Of a stretch of 64,000 nucleotides of DNA, positions 20,568 through 30,911 are shown in pieces. Position numbers and translations under genes: made by a program. Source of the stretch: Agrobacterium pusense (GTDB lineage Bacteria; Pseudomonadota; Alphaproteobacteria; Rhizobiales; Rhizobiaceae); the NCBI RefSeq assembly GCF_900102105.1, contig NZ_FNBB01000005.1, forward strand, positions 186,001 to 250,000, written 5' to 3'. How positions within the stretch are numbered: position 1 is the stretch's first letter; each line of letters starts with the position of its first letter. The notes beneath the pieces were generated by a model. The model saw only the letters and a program-made list of their open reading frames with translations. It had not been told where the DNA came from and ran no database searches.

Positions 20568-21448
20568 ATGAAGACCATCGCTTTTCTGGGGCTGGGACAT
20601 ATGGGCCTGCCGATGGCCGCCAATCTCGTCAAGGCGGGTTATGCCGTCAGGGGATACGATCTTGCCGAAGCGTGCCGTGCAGCGGCAAAGGAGGCGGGCA
20701 TTCCGGTTGCCGCGAATTCTGCCGAAGCAGTCAACGCGGCTGATGTGGTCATCACCATGCTGCCCAAGGGCGAGCATGTCGTTTCGGCCTATGGCGATCT
20801 GATTGGTAAAATCTCTGCCGGAACGCTCCTTATCGACTGCTCGACCGTGGATATGGCAAGCGCATTGAAGGCGCATGAACTGGCCGCTTCCGCCGGCTGC
20901 CCTTCGGTCGACGCCCCCGTTTCCGGCGGCACGGGCGGTGCGGTCGCCGGCACCCTGACCTTCATGTGCGGTGGTGAGGCGGAAGCTTTTTCGGCGGCGA
21001 AGCCGCTGCTGGAAGCCATGGGCAAAAAGATCGTGCATTGCGGCAAGGGCGGCAACGGGCAGGCGGCCAAGATCTGCAACAACATGATCCTCGGCATTTC
21101 CATGATCGCGGTTTCCGAGGCTTTTGTGCTCGGCGAAAAACTCGGGCTTTCGCACCAGGCGCTGTTCGATGTCGCCTCCACCTCTTCCGGGCAATGCTGG
21201 TCGCTCACCACCTATTGCCCGGTGCCGGGTCCGGTGCCGACATCACCCGCCAACAAGGATTACCAGCCCGGATTCGCCGCAGCCTTGATGCTCAAGGACC
21301 TGAAGCTTTCTCAGGAGGCGGCCAATGGTGCTGACGCCTCCACACCGCTCGGTGCTGCTGCGGCAGCGCTTTATGAGAGCTTCGTTGACGACGGGCAGGG
21401 CGGGCGTGATTTTTCCGCCATCGTTGAAATGCTGCGCGGGAGCAGAGC

Positions 21449-21452
<4 letters not shown>
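20568..21452 (+). CDS. mmsB: 3-hydroxyisobutyrate dehydrogenase-type beta-hydroxyacid dehydrogenase
   Basis: A 294-residue enzyme. The NAD-binding FLGLGHMGLPMAANLVKAG is at the N-terminus, the substrate motif DAPVSGGTGGA at about 118-128, and the catalytic lysine in GNGQAAKICNNM at about 171. Overall features match 3-hydroxyisobutyrate dehydrogenase of valine breakdown, which oxidises the acid to methylmalonate semialdehyde. The ATG is preceded by GAAAGGA; its stop overlaps the start of the acetoacetyl-CoA synthetase gene. Related hydroxyacid substrates cannot be excluded. Confidence 0.83.
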
Positions 21453-23404
<1,952 letters not shown>

Positions 23405-23408
23405 GCCC

Positions 23409-24194
23409 ATGGAGGATCAACCGAAAACCGTGCTTGTCACCGGTTCCACCAGCGGCATCGGACTTGCCATCGCCAGGCGTTTCGCCGAGGCGGGCTATCT
23501 GGTCGCTGTCCATGGCATAGAAACGGTGGAGGAGGCGACGCAGGCGCTGGAGGCTGTGGGGAAAGTGGCGCGGCAAAGACCGGCCTATTTCTCCGCCAAC
23601 CTCGCGAACTATGAAGAAAGCGCGCATCTGCCTGAAAAGGTCATTGCGGAATTCGGCCATGTCGATGTCCTCGTCAACAATGCCGGCATTCAGAAGGTCG
23701 CGCCGATCGATGAGTTCGACTTCGCGGATTTTTCCCGCATCGTTGCCATTTCTCTCGACAGCGCCTTTCACACCATCCGCGCTGCTTTGCCGGGCATGAA
23801 GGAAAGAGGCTGGGGCCGCATCGTCAACATCGCTTCCGCGCATGGTTTGCGCGCGTCTCCCTTCAAGGCGCCCTATGTGGCAACCAAACATGCGGTGGTG
23901 GGACTGACGAAAAGCGTTGCGCTGGAGGTTGCCGAACTCGGCATCACCTGTAACGCCATCTGCCCCGGCTATGTCTGGACCCCGCTTGTGGCCGCACAGG
24001 TCGCGGATCAGGCGAGGGTACACGGCATGAGTGAGGAAGATGTGGTGAAAAAGGTGATGCTTGCGCCGCAGCCGACAAGACGCTTCATCCAGCCGGAGGA
24101 AATCGCCGAAATGGCACTTTATCTCGCTGGCGATATGGCCCGTTCCATCACCGGCACCACCATTTCCATCGATGGCGGCTGGACCGCGAAATAA
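23409..24194 (+). CDS. bdhA: D-3-hydroxybutyrate dehydrogenase
   Basis: A 261-residue short-chain dehydrogenase. The glycine motif VTGSTSGIGLAIARRF is at 10-25, NNAGIQKVAPIDEF at about 91, the catalytic serine in NIASAHGL, and YVATKHAV provides Y and K. The NNAGIQ and PGYVWTPLV stretches are characteristic of 3-hydroxybutyrate dehydrogenases. It makes acetoacetate, which the preceding enzyme activates, so together they form a ketone-body/PHB-monomer degradation pair. It is the last gene of the operon. Confidence 0.9.
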   Translation: MEDQPKTVLVTGSTSGIGLAIARRFAEAGYLVAVHGIETVEEATQALEAVGKVARQRPAYFSANLANYEESAHLPEKVIAEFGHVDVLVNNAGIQKVAPIDEFDFADFSRIVAISLDSAFHTIRAALPGMKERGWGRIVNIASAHGLRASPFKAPYVATKHAVVGLTKSVALEVAELGITCNAICPGYVWTPLVAAQVADQARVHGMSEEDVVKKVMLAPQPTRRFIQPEEIAEMALYLAGDMARSITGTTISIDGGWTAK

Positions 24195-24264
24195 CCGAGA
24201 GGCCCGGACGCCCTCTTCCGGTAAGAGCCAGATTGCGCCATGTCGAATGCGCCGGCCCCTCGCG

Positions 24265-24289
24265 GGAACAAAACCTCTCCCTGTGGATT
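24265..24289 (+). promoter_or_regulatory. Weak EcfG-type promoter candidate, GGAAC-N16-GATT
   Basis: GGAAC at 24265-24269 and GATT at 24286-24289 satisfy only the loose GGAAC-N18/19-TT rule known for Sinorhizobium RpoE2. It lies 30 bases before a small membrane-protein gene. On its own this match is near chance level. Confidence 0.35.
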
Positions 24290-24318
24290 AGATTGACAGA
24301 GTTTAGGGAGTGAAAGAC

Positions 24319-24660
24319 ATGGCCAGAGAAAATACCAGCTATCTCGACGGTCGGGATGCTCCGAAAAAGGAGACGGCCACACGGGCACGGCAAGGATCGA
24401 CAGGACGTCCGGTTCTTGTCATTCTGATCGTCAGCGTGTTGTTAGCGCTGGTGGTCTGGGCTGTCGTGGAATACGCGGTTTTCGAACCGGACGAGAACCT
24501 GCCGCAAAATCCGCAGACGGAGAACGCCCCCGTCCCGCAGCAGCCCTCGGGTTCGGAAAGCTTCGACAACAATCCCGCGAACGGCCGTGCTTCGCCGCCG
24601 GCTTCAACGGAGCGAAACCCTTCCCCGCAGGACTCCACGGGGGCGCCGCAGAACCCGTGA
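24319..24660 (+). CDS. Small single-pass membrane protein with Pro/Gln/Asn-rich tail
   Basis: A 113-residue protein not recognised. The first 30 residues are charged, one transmembrane segment follows (VLVILIVSVLLALVVWAVVEYAV, about 30-52), and the remaining 60 residues are low-complexity and rich in P, N, S and Q, probably periplasmic. The ATG at 24319 with GGGAG eight bases before it is preferred to a GTG nine bases earlier. It lies alone between the bdhA operon and gcd. A loose EcfG-type promoter upstream suggests a stress-induced envelope protein, an inference only. Confidence 0.65.
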   Translation: MARENTSYLDGRDAPKKETATRARQGSTGRPVLVILIVSVLLALVVWAVVEYAVFEPDENLPQNPQTENAPVPQQPSGSESFDNNPANGRASPPASTERNPSPQDSTGAPQNP

Positions 24661-24693
24661 CGCAGATGCCATGATTTTTCGTGGCGTTTGAAT

Positions 24694-24719
24694 GGAACCA
24701 TATTGCTCCCGATTTCATT
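24694..24719 (+). promoter_or_regulatory. EcfG-type promoter candidate for gcd, GGAAC-N17-CATT
   Basis: GGAAC at 24694-24698 and CATT at 24716-24719, 34 bases before the gcd ATG. It deviates from GGAAC-N16/17-CGTT at one -10 base. Moderate support, strengthened by several exact matches elsewhere in this window. Confidence 0.5.
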
Positions 24720-24753
24720 TCACACAAAGTGACAGGAATCGGGGGTTTCATTC

Positions 24754-27090
24754 ATGGCAGTCACCGTCACTGCAGTTTTTCTCACGCTCATCGGCCTCGC
24801 GCTGTTCGGTTTCGGCTCCCAGCTGGTGATGCTTGGGGGCAGTTTTTATTATGTGCTTTCCGGACTGGCCTTTCTGTTGACGGCCGTTCTGCTCTTCAAG
24901 CGCAATCGCGCAGCACTTCACGTCTATGCCGTGTTCATTGTCGCAACACTTGCGTGGGCCGTCTGGGAAGTCGGTTTTGACTGGTGGCAGCTTGGCCCGC
25001 GCGGCGGTTTTATCATTGTGATAGGCCTCTGGCTCCTGGTGCCCTGGGTGAGGAAGCCACTCGGTTTTGCAAGCCCGACGGGGCTAAGCTATGGGCCGAA
25101 TGCCTGGCCGCTGGCGCTTTCCGTTCTCGCTTCCATCGCGGTTGCCGGATATTCGATGGCACAGGACCCGCATGATCAGCCAGGGTCCTTGCCGCAGGAA
25201 ACGGCGTCCGCGACGCCGGCCTATGGCGGCAACGTGCCTGATGGTGACTGGCATCAATATGGCCGCACGCCCTATGGGCAGCGTTATTCGCCGCTGACCC
25301 AGGTCAATGTCGACAATGTTTCGCAATTGAAGGAGGCGTGGCGTTACCAGACCGGCGACGTGAAGCTGCCGGACGATGTGGGCGAAACCACCTATCAGGT
25401 GACGCCGCTCAAGATCGGCAATACGCTTTTCATCTGCACGCCGCATAATTGGGCCATCGCCATCGATGCCGCGACAGGCAAGGAAAAATGGAAATACGAT
25501 CCGAATGTCGGCCTCAATCCGGATCGCCAGCACCAGACGTGCCGCGGCGTGTCCTATTATGCCGAACCGGGTGCCGCGCCGGGAACGGCCTGCGCCGAGC
25601 GGGTCTATCTGCCCACGTCGGATGCACGGTTGATCGCGCTCGATGCCGCCACCGGCCAGGTTTGCACCTCCTTTGCCGATCAGGGTGTGCTGCATCTCGA
25701 GCAGGGCATGAAATATAATCCCGCCGGCTATTATTATTCGACATCGCCGCCCGTGATTGCTGCGGGCAAGATCATCATCGGCGGCGCGGTGAATGACAAT
25801 TACTCCACGCAGGAACAGTCCGGCGTGATCCGCGCTTTCGATGTGAACAGCGGTGCGCTCATCTGGAACTGGGATTCCGGGAACCCGCAAAAGACCGAGC
25901 CGATTGCGGCCGGTGAGACCTACACGACCAACTCGCCGAACAGCTGGTCCGTCTTCAGTTATGACGAAGGCCTCGGGCTCGTTTATGTCCCGCTCGGTAA
26001 TCAGGTTCCGGACCAGCTCGGCATGGGCCGCAGCGAGAATGTGGAGAAATATTCTTCCTCCATCGTCGCGCTCGATATCAATACGGGCAAGGATCGCTGG
26101 GTGCGCCAGACGGTTCATCACGATCTCTGGGACATGGATGTGCCGGCCCAGCCGGTGTTGCTCGACATAACCAAGGATGGTCAGACCGTTCCTGCGCTCG
26201 TCGGGCCAACGAAGCAGGGGGATATCTACGTTCTCGACCGGCGCACCGGCGAGCCGCTTCTGCCGATCACGGAGGAGCCAGCCCCGGGCGGTGCGATCCC
26301 CGAGGACTTCACCTCGCCGACGCAGCCGACAACGGCCCTCTCGTTCAAGCCGGAGCCATTGCAGGAAAAGGACATGTGGGGCGTCTCCATGTTCGACCAG
26401 CTCGCCTGCCGCATCCGCTTCCATCAGCTGAACTACAAGGGCCGCTACACCCCGCCGTCACTGACCGGCTCGATCATCTATCCCGGCAATTTCGGCACCT
26501 TCAACTGGGGCAGTGTGGCTGTGGATCCTGAAAGGCAGGTCATGTTCGGTATGCCGACCTATCTCGCCTTCACCTCCCAGCTCGTCCCGCGCGATCAGAT
26601 TCCGCCCAAGGGTCAGGACGAAAAGGGCAGCGAGCAGGGTCTGAACCGTAATGACGGTGCGCCCTATGGCGTTTTCATGGGGCCGTTCCTCGGCCCGCTG
26701 CAGATTCCCTGCCAGGCGCCGCCGTGGGGTTATGTCGCCGGCGCGGACCTGCGCACCGGGGATGTGGCCTACAAGCACAAGAACGGTACGGTCTATGACA
26801 TGACCCCGCTGCCGCTCCCCTTCAAGGTGGGCGTGCCGGGAATTGGCGGACCGATGATCACCAAGGGCGGCGTAGCCTTCCTGGGTGCCGCAGTGGATAA
26901 TTATCTGCGGGCCTATGACCTCACCACCGGCAAGCAGCTCTGGGAAGCGCGCCTGCCCGCCGGCGGTCAGGCAACGCCGATGACCTATGCACTGGAAGAC
27001 GGCAAGCAATATGTGGTGATGGTTGCGGGCGGTCACGGTTCCGTCGGGACCAAACCGGGCGACTACGTCATCGCCTACACCCTGCCGTAA
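24754..27090 (+). CDS. gcd: Membrane-bound PQQ-dependent glucose dehydrogenase
   Basis: A 778-residue quinoprotein, close to the 796 residues of E. coli Gcd. The first 150 residues contain about five membrane segments that anchor it and bind ubiquinone (AVFLTLIGLALFGFGSQLV onward). The periplasmic beta-propeller begins near GDWHQYGRTPYGQRYSPLTQ and carries repeats such as IDAATGKEKWKYDP and LDAATGQV. It oxidises glucose to gluconolactone in the periplasm and feeds electrons to ubiquinone. No pqq biosynthesis genes occur in the window, so the cofactor must come from elsewhere in the genome or the surroundings. A convergent terminator follows. Confidence 0.93.
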   Translation: MAVTVTAVFLTLIGLALFGFGSQLVMLGGSFYYVLSGLAFLLTAVLLFKRNRAALHVYAVFIVATLAWAVWEVGFDWWQLGPRGGFIIVIGLWLLVPWVRKPLGFASPTGLSYGPNAWPLALSVLASIAVAGYSMAQDPHDQPGSLPQETASATPAYGGNVPDGDWHQYGRTPYGQRYSPLTQVNVDNVSQLKEAWRYQTGDVKLPDDVGETTYQVTPLKIGNTLFICTPHNWAIAIDAATGKEKWKYDPNVGLNPDRQHQTCRGVSYYAEPGAAPGTACAERVYLPTSDARLIALDAATGQVCTSFADQGVLHLEQGMKYNPAGYYYSTSPPVIAAGKIIIGGAVNDNYSTQEQSGVIRAFDVNSGALIWNWDSGNPQKTEPIAAGETYTTNSPNSWSVFSYDEGLGLVYVPLGNQVPDQLGMGRSENVEKYSSSIVALDINTGKDRWVRQTVHHDLWDMDVPAQPVLLDITKDGQTVPALVGPTKQGDIYVLDRRTGEPLLPITEEPAPGGAIPEDFTSPTQPTTALSFKPEPLQEKDMWGVSMFDQLACRIRFHQLNYKGRYTPPSLTGSIIYPGNFGTFNWGSVAVDPERQVMFGMPTYLAFTSQLVPRDQIPPKGQDEKGSEQGLNRNDGAPYGVFMGPFLGPLQIPCQAPPWGYVAGADLRTGDVAYKHKNGTVYDMTPLPLPFKVGVPGIGGPMITKGGVAFLGAAVDNYLRAYDLTTGKQLWEARLPAGGQATPMTYALEDGKQYVVMVAGGHGSVGTKPGDYVIAYTLP

Positions 27091-27112
27091 CCTTCAGGCT
27101 ACGACGACAATA

Positions 27113-27145
27113 AAAAACCGGAATGGCTGACCATTCCGGTTTTTC
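27113..27145. terminator. Bidirectional terminator between gcd and the yciE-like gene
   Basis: AAAAACCGGAATGG and CCATTCCGGTTTTT form a perfect 14-bp stem with a 4-base loop; the A and T ends provide a U run in both directions. It serves two convergent genes. Confidence 0.88.
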
Positions 27146-27166
27146 TTTGAGCCGATGCGGATGGCG

Positions 27167-27667
27167 TCAGGCAGCCTTCTTCTCGGCCGCGGCGTTCACC
27201 GAAGTCTTGGCAAGCGCGGTCAGCGCGTCGTCGGTCTTCGACTCTTCCTTAAGAGTGGCATCGAGCAGCGATACCGCCTTGGTATGGCCGAGCTTTTCCG
27301 CCCAGGCCTTCAGCGTGCCGTAGCGGGCGATTTCATAGTGTTCGACCGCCTGGGCCGATGAGACGAGACCGGCGTCGAGGGCGGCGGTGCCCTTGAAATC
27401 CTCCATGATTTCCTCGCCCTCGGCGATAATGCCCTGGATGGCTTCGCAGGTCTTGCCCTGGGCGCGCTTGCCAATGATCTCGAATACTTCCTGCAGGCGC
27501 TCTACGTGGCCCTGCGTTTCTTCCTTGTGCTTTTCGAAAGCCTGCTTCAGCTTCGGGTCGGTCGCCGCCCGCGCCATTTTCGGCAGGGCTTTCAGGATCT
27601 GCCTTTCGGCGTAGTAGATGTCCTTCAGCGTGTCGTAAAACAGGTCGTCGAGTTTCTTCTCGGCCAT
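27167..27667 (-). CDS. YciE/DUF892 ferritin-like stress protein
   Basis: A 166-residue helical protein of the DUF892 (YciE/YciF) family, a ferritin-like four-helix bundle. Visible landmarks are DLFYDTLKDIYYAERQILKALPKMA at about 6-30 and EETQGHVERLQEVFE, with EHYEIARYGTLKAWAE near 117, placing glutamates and histidines where the di-iron site of ferritin-like folds sits. The ATG at 27667 has GGAGAAGGA upstream; a longer in-frame start at 27697 is less likely. Such proteins are commonly induced by general stress. A loose EcfG-type site lies 58 bases upstream. Confidence 0.85.
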   Translation of the reverse strand: MAEKKLDDLFYDTLKDIYYAERQILKALPKMARAATDPKLKQAFEKHKEETQGHVERLQEVFEIIGKRAQGKTCEAIQGIIAEGEEIMEDFKGTAALDAGLVSSAQAVEHYEIARYGTLKAWAEKLGHTKAVSLLDATLKEESKTDDALTALAKTSVNAAAEKKAA

Positions 27668-27724
27668 TGGTCCTTCTCCCATGAAGTGGAAATGCACGAT
27701 GTGCGCTCATGCGCACGGGAAACA

Positions 27725-27749
27725 AACTTTCAGCTGCTCCTATGGTTCC
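27725..27749 (-). promoter_or_regulatory. EcfG-type promoter candidate for the yciE-like gene, GGAAC-N16-AGTT
   Basis: Read on the minus strand, GGAAC (27749-27745) is followed after 16 bases by AGTT (27728-27725), 58 bases before the start codon. It fits GGAAC-N18/19-TT but not the full CGTT. The gene family is a typical general-stress target, which raises the likelihood. Confidence 0.5.
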
Positions 27750-27783
27750 GGTTCGGTTGTACGCAACGTTTATATTGCTGTGC

Positions 27784-27808
27784 GGAACCATCGCGCCTTT
27801 TCGAACTT
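27784..27808 (+). promoter_or_regulatory. Weak EcfG-type promoter candidate for mgtC-like gene, GGAAC-N16-ACTT
   Basis: GGAAC at 27784-27788 and ACTT ending at 27808, 33 bases before the GTG start. It fits only the loose GGAAC-N18-TT form and may be chance. Confidence 0.3.
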
Positions 27809-27841
27809 AGTGTGGAGAAATTTCCGGGAGGAGACGCGACA

Positions 27842-28327
27842 GTGCCCCAAAGCCTTGCAGAAGAATTTTCCATGAATATTTCCATTCCGTTCGAGGTGCT
27901 GCTGGTGCGCGTGTTCGGCGCGGTCATCCTGTGCGGCCTGATCGGTCTGGAGCGCGAATTTCACAAAAACACCGCTGGTCTGCGCACCAATATGCTCATC
28001 GGCCTTGCCGCCGTCACTTTCTGCGTCATCACCATCCATATGATGGAAACGATGGCGGAAGGGCATGAGGCAGCGCGGCTCGATCCCATCCGACTGGTGG
28101 AAGCCGTAACCGCCGGTATCGCCTTTCTCGCCGCAGGTGTGGTCGTTTACACCAAGGGCGACGTCAAGGGGCTGACGACGGGCGCAAGCATGTGGCTTTC
28201 GGCGGCGATCGGCCTCTCGGCCGGTCTCGGCATGTGGCCGCTCGCTCTGCTCGCCGCAGCAATGGGCATCGTCGTATTATGGACGCTTCGCCGTATCCAG
28301 GTGGTAACCGGCATCAAGGATGAATGA
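27842..28327 (+). CDS. MgtC/SapB-family membrane protein
   Basis: A 161-residue inner-membrane protein with about four membrane segments. The MgtC signature is clear: LLVRVFGAVILCGLIGLERE, then NTAGLRTNMLIGLAAVTF, GIAFLAAGVVV and GLTTGASMWLSAAIGLSAGLGMW. The GTG at 27842 is preferred because GGGAGGAGA lies seven bases before it; the internal ATG at 27872 has no comparable site. The family is linked to growth in low magnesium and to control of ATP synthase or other transporters in pathogens. It is the short form without the C-terminal ACT-like domain. Confidence 0.87.
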   Translation: MPQSLAEEFSMNISIPFEVLLVRVFGAVILCGLIGLEREFHKNTAGLRTNMLIGLAAVTFCVITIHMMETMAEGHEAARLDPIRLVEAVTAGIAFLAAGVVVYTKGDVKGLTTGASMWLSAAIGLSAGLGMWPLALLAAAMGIVVLWTLRRIQVVTGIKDE

Positions 28328-28333
28328 ACGGCA

Positions 28334-29560
28334 TCAGCGGAAGTGAAAAAGATCGGCGTCGGGGTCGGTACCGCCATTGATGGCGGCGGCCACGATTTCG
28401 GCGGCGATCTGGCTGAAAGTGATGCCGTTGCCGCCGAACCCCATCACCGCATAGACATTTTTCATGCCCGGAACGAGGCCGATCAGCGGCAAGCCCGTGG
28501 TGGTCGTACCAAAGGCTCCCGCCCAGCGATAATCGGGTTCGCCGATATCCACGCCCAGCAGTGTTTCAATCTTGCGGCGGATTGTTCGTGTCTTGCCTGC
28601 CAGCTTGCTCTTCGACTGATAGGAGACAGGATTTTCCTCGTCCTCGCCGCCGGCAATCACTCGTCCCTCACGGTCGGTTCGCAGATAGAGATAGGGGTCT
28701 GCCGCCTCCCATACGATGTGGCTTTGCAGCCAGTCCGGCAGATCCAGCCCTTTCCTGCTGGCCAGCGCCCAGGTGGAAATGATCCGGTGTGTCGGGCTTT
28801 CAAGCGCTTTCAAGAACTCATACCCGGTGCAAAATACGATGTTGCCGGCGGAGAGGATTTTCCCGTTGGCAGTGGCGACGATTACTTCGTCGCCAACGTT
28901 TCTGAGATCGGTGATTTCCAGAGGAGCGACGATTTCCGCTCCAGCGCTCGCGGTATGGCGCAGCAGACCCGCTGTCAACTGGGCGGGATTGGCGGAGGCC
29001 GATATGTCGCTGACGATGGCGGCGGTCCGTTCCAACCCATAATGCTCTCTCAGTTGCGCGGCGCCGAGAAACTCAGCCTCGATGCCGGCTTCTGCGCGGG
29101 CATCCGCCTCTGCCTTCAGAGCGCGCGAACCCATGTCGTCACCGGCGAGGTACAGTGCCTGTTTTCGTCTCATGCCGCAGGAAATATTGAGCGAGGTGAC
29201 GATTTCCTCCAGACGAAGAACCGCGCGCGCCGAGCGCTGCCAAGCCCTGTCTGCGGCCTCCCTGCCGATCATCGTCCGGAGTTTCGTCAGCGGCGTGTCG
29301 ATCTCGTGCTGTATCATTGCGGTGCTCGCCATGCTGCTGCCTTTGACGGGTTCGCGTCGGTCAACGATCAGCATGGATCGTCCCGGGCGATGCAGCGAGT
29401 GGGCCACCAGCGCGCCGCTGATACCGGTCCCGACAACGATTGTGTCGTAGTGGTTGTCTTTCGGCGTCTTGCCGCTTCTGACACCGATCCGCGGCGTATC
29501 GGCCCAGAGCGGGGTTGACTCCCTGAGGTCGCGTTCCTTCGTCAGGTCTGATGCGGTCAT
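28334..29560 (-). CDS. FAD-dependent amino-acid-oxidase-like (DAO family) oxidoreductase
   Basis: A 408-residue flavoprotein. The FAD-binding motif is DTIVVGTGISGALVAHSL at about residues 39-56, followed by MLIVDRREPVKGSSMASTAM, and the C-terminus has WAGAFGTTTTGLPLIGLVPG and GFGGNGITFSQIAAE, typical of DadA/glycine-oxidase-like proteins. The ATG at 29560 lies 20 bases after the stop of the upstream gene; a longer frame would overlap that gene. It is the third gene of an operon with the TIGR02587/TIGR02588 pair under an exact EcfG promoter. Substrate unknown. Confidence 0.8.
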   Translation of the reverse strand: MTASDLTKERDLRESTPLWADTPRIGVRSGKTPKDNHYDTIVVGTGISGALVAHSLHRPGRSMLIVDRREPVKGSSMASTAMIQHEIDTPLTKLRTMIGREAADRAWQRSARAVLRLEEIVTSLNISCGMRRKQALYLAGDDMGSRALKAEADARAEAGIEAEFLGAAQLREHYGLERTAAIVSDISASANPAQLTAGLLRHTASAGAEIVAPLEITDLRNVGDEVIVATANGKILSAGNIVFCTGYEFLKALESPTHRIISTWALASRKGLDLPDWLQSHIVWEAADPYLYLRTDREGRVIAGGEDEENPVSYQSKSKLAGKTRTIRRKIETLLGVDIGEPDYRWAGAFGTTTTGLPLIGLVPGMKNVYAVMGFGGNGITFSQIAAEIVAAAINGGTDPDADLFHFR

Positions 29561-29579
29561 GAAATGGTCCTGAAAACTG

Positions 29580-29990
29580 TCACGGTTCGGTATAGCCGGC
29601 GACGTTGATGACAAGCCTCCCGCCTGCGGGATCGTTGCGGAAGAAAAGCGTTCCGCTGTCGCGCGATTCCGAGGCGACGTAATCGAATGTCACGTCCGCG
29701 CTTTCCTGCGTGCCGCCGTCCTGCTGCAGATCTCCGCGTACCTGCACCTGCGCCGCCGTCGTCATGGAGAGATTGCGGATATCGAATTTCACCCGATATT
29801 GCCCCGGCTCACCGTTAACGTCTGTCACGGCGATCTCGAAGCGGGCGTCGTCCGGTTCGTAGCGATAGATGTCGTAGAGGATCCAGCCGAGCATGGAGGC
29901 GACGAGCAGAGTGCAGATGGCGCCCGTGACCCATTCGATCCAGTGCGGATCGGAACTTTCCGTGTGTTTTCCATCCTTGGAGATTGTCAT
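29580..29990 (-). CDS. TIGR02588-like conserved protein, membrane-anchored
   Basis: A 136-residue protein: a short N-terminus, one transmembrane helix (WVTGAICTLLVASMLGWILYDIY, about 20-42) and a C-terminal beta-rich domain (FEIAVTDVNGEPGQYRVKFDIRNLS ...), probably outside the membrane. It looks like the conserved hypothetical family TIGR02588 that accompanies TIGR02587 membrane proteins. It begins seven bases after the larger membrane-protein gene and ends 20 bases before the flavoprotein gene. No function is known to me. Confidence 0.72.
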   Translation of the reverse strand: MTISKDGKHTESSDPHWIEWVTGAICTLLVASMLGWILYDIYRYEPDDARFEIAVTDVNGEPGQYRVKFDIRNLSMTTAAQVQVRGDLQQDGGTQESADVTFDYVASESRDSGTLFFRNDPAGGRLVINVAGYTEP

Positions 29991-29997
29991 GATGTCC

Positions 29998-30858
29998 TCA
30001 CAGGATCAGCCGGGCCGAGGCGGCGCCGATCGAGGCGGGAACGCCGAGAATGACGGCGGCATTCAATATCTGCGACAGGGAGGTGTGGTCGAGGCGTTCG
30101 AAAGTCCAGAGCGTGTAGATGCTGATGCCGATGGCGATGACGTAGCCCGGCAGGGTGAAGCGGATGAAGGATTGCCACCATTTCTGTCCCTCGTGGAGCC
30201 GATGCGAGCCCTTGAAATGAAGCGCGTAGACGAAACCATGCATGATGGCGATCGACAGCAGGCACAGGACGAGAATGTGATAGGGGGTCACCTTATAGGC
30301 GATGAGGATCATTTCTTCCGTCGGCGCGACGTTGAGGTTCAGAAAGAGCGCACCCACCACCATCATGAAAAGCTCGTGCAGATATCCGGTCTCGCCCGAA
30401 TATTCGCCTTTCTCTTCATCCTGCTCATCGGAATGCTGTCCAAGCTGGCTGCGGCCAAGCAGGGCGCCTATGCTCGCGGGAACGGATTGTAACGCAACCT
30501 TTGTGACGATGTTGGAGGCGGTGATCTGGTCGTTGAGGACACCGAACAGCAGAAGTGCGGCCGCGCTCACCGCGACGCCCAGCCCGTAGGCGGTTATTGC
30601 GTCTCGCGCCGCCTGGCTCCAGGAGTGAATATTCTCGAACCCGATCCGACGGGCGAGAAGTAGGAGGAGCGGCAGGTTGAGGACGCAAAGCAGCAGGAGC
30701 CGCCATGGGCTGATGTAAAGGCCCAGAAACCACATCTCCATGGTCATCAGCATGGGCAGGGCAAACAGCAATGCGCCCGCCGTTCCTCGCGCCAGACCTG
30801 TCAGAAACTGTCTGACCTCGTCGTCGCCTTCACCGTCCCGATCGATTGTCGCCGCCAT
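29998..30858 (-). CDS. TIGR02587-like integral membrane protein
   Basis: A 286-residue polytopic membrane protein with about seven or eight hydrophobic segments (for example GTAGALLFALPMLMTMEMW and LLLCVLNLPLLLLLA). A charged cytoplasmic-type loop (SDEQDEEKGEYSGET) lies in the middle, followed by LNLNVAPTEEMILIAYK. It matches my memory of the uncharacterised TIGR02587 family, always next to a TIGR02588 gene. It is the first gene of the operon and has an exact EcfG promoter 23 bases upstream, so it should be induced by general stress. Function unknown. Confidence 0.75.
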   Translation of the reverse strand: MAATIDRDGEGDDEVRQFLTGLARGTAGALLFALPMLMTMEMWFLGLYISPWRLLLLCVLNLPLLLLLARRIGFENIHSWSQAARDAITAYGLGVAVSAAALLLFGVLNDQITASNIVTKVALQSVPASIGALLGRSQLGQHSDEQDEEKGEYSGETGYLHELFMMVVGALFLNLNVAPTEEMILIAYKVTPYHILVLCLLSIAIMHGFVYALHFKGSHRLHEGQKWWQSFIRFTLPGYVIAIGISIYTLWTFERLDHTSLSQILNAAVILGVPASIGAASARLIL

Positions 30859-30880
30859 GCCATCCCCCGTGTGAAGAGAT

Positions 30881-30905
30881 AACGCAATGGCGTTTTTCCG
30901 GTTCC
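30881..30905 (-). promoter_or_regulatory. Exact EcfG promoter, GGAAC-N16-CGTT, for the TIGR02587 operon
   Basis: On the minus strand GGAAC (30905-30901) and CGTT (30884-30881) are separated by exactly 16 bases. The -10 is 23 bases before the ATG at 30858. This is the full consensus for EcfG-type sigma factors of alphaproteobacteria. Confidence 0.8.
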
Positions 30906-30911
30906 GCGGGA

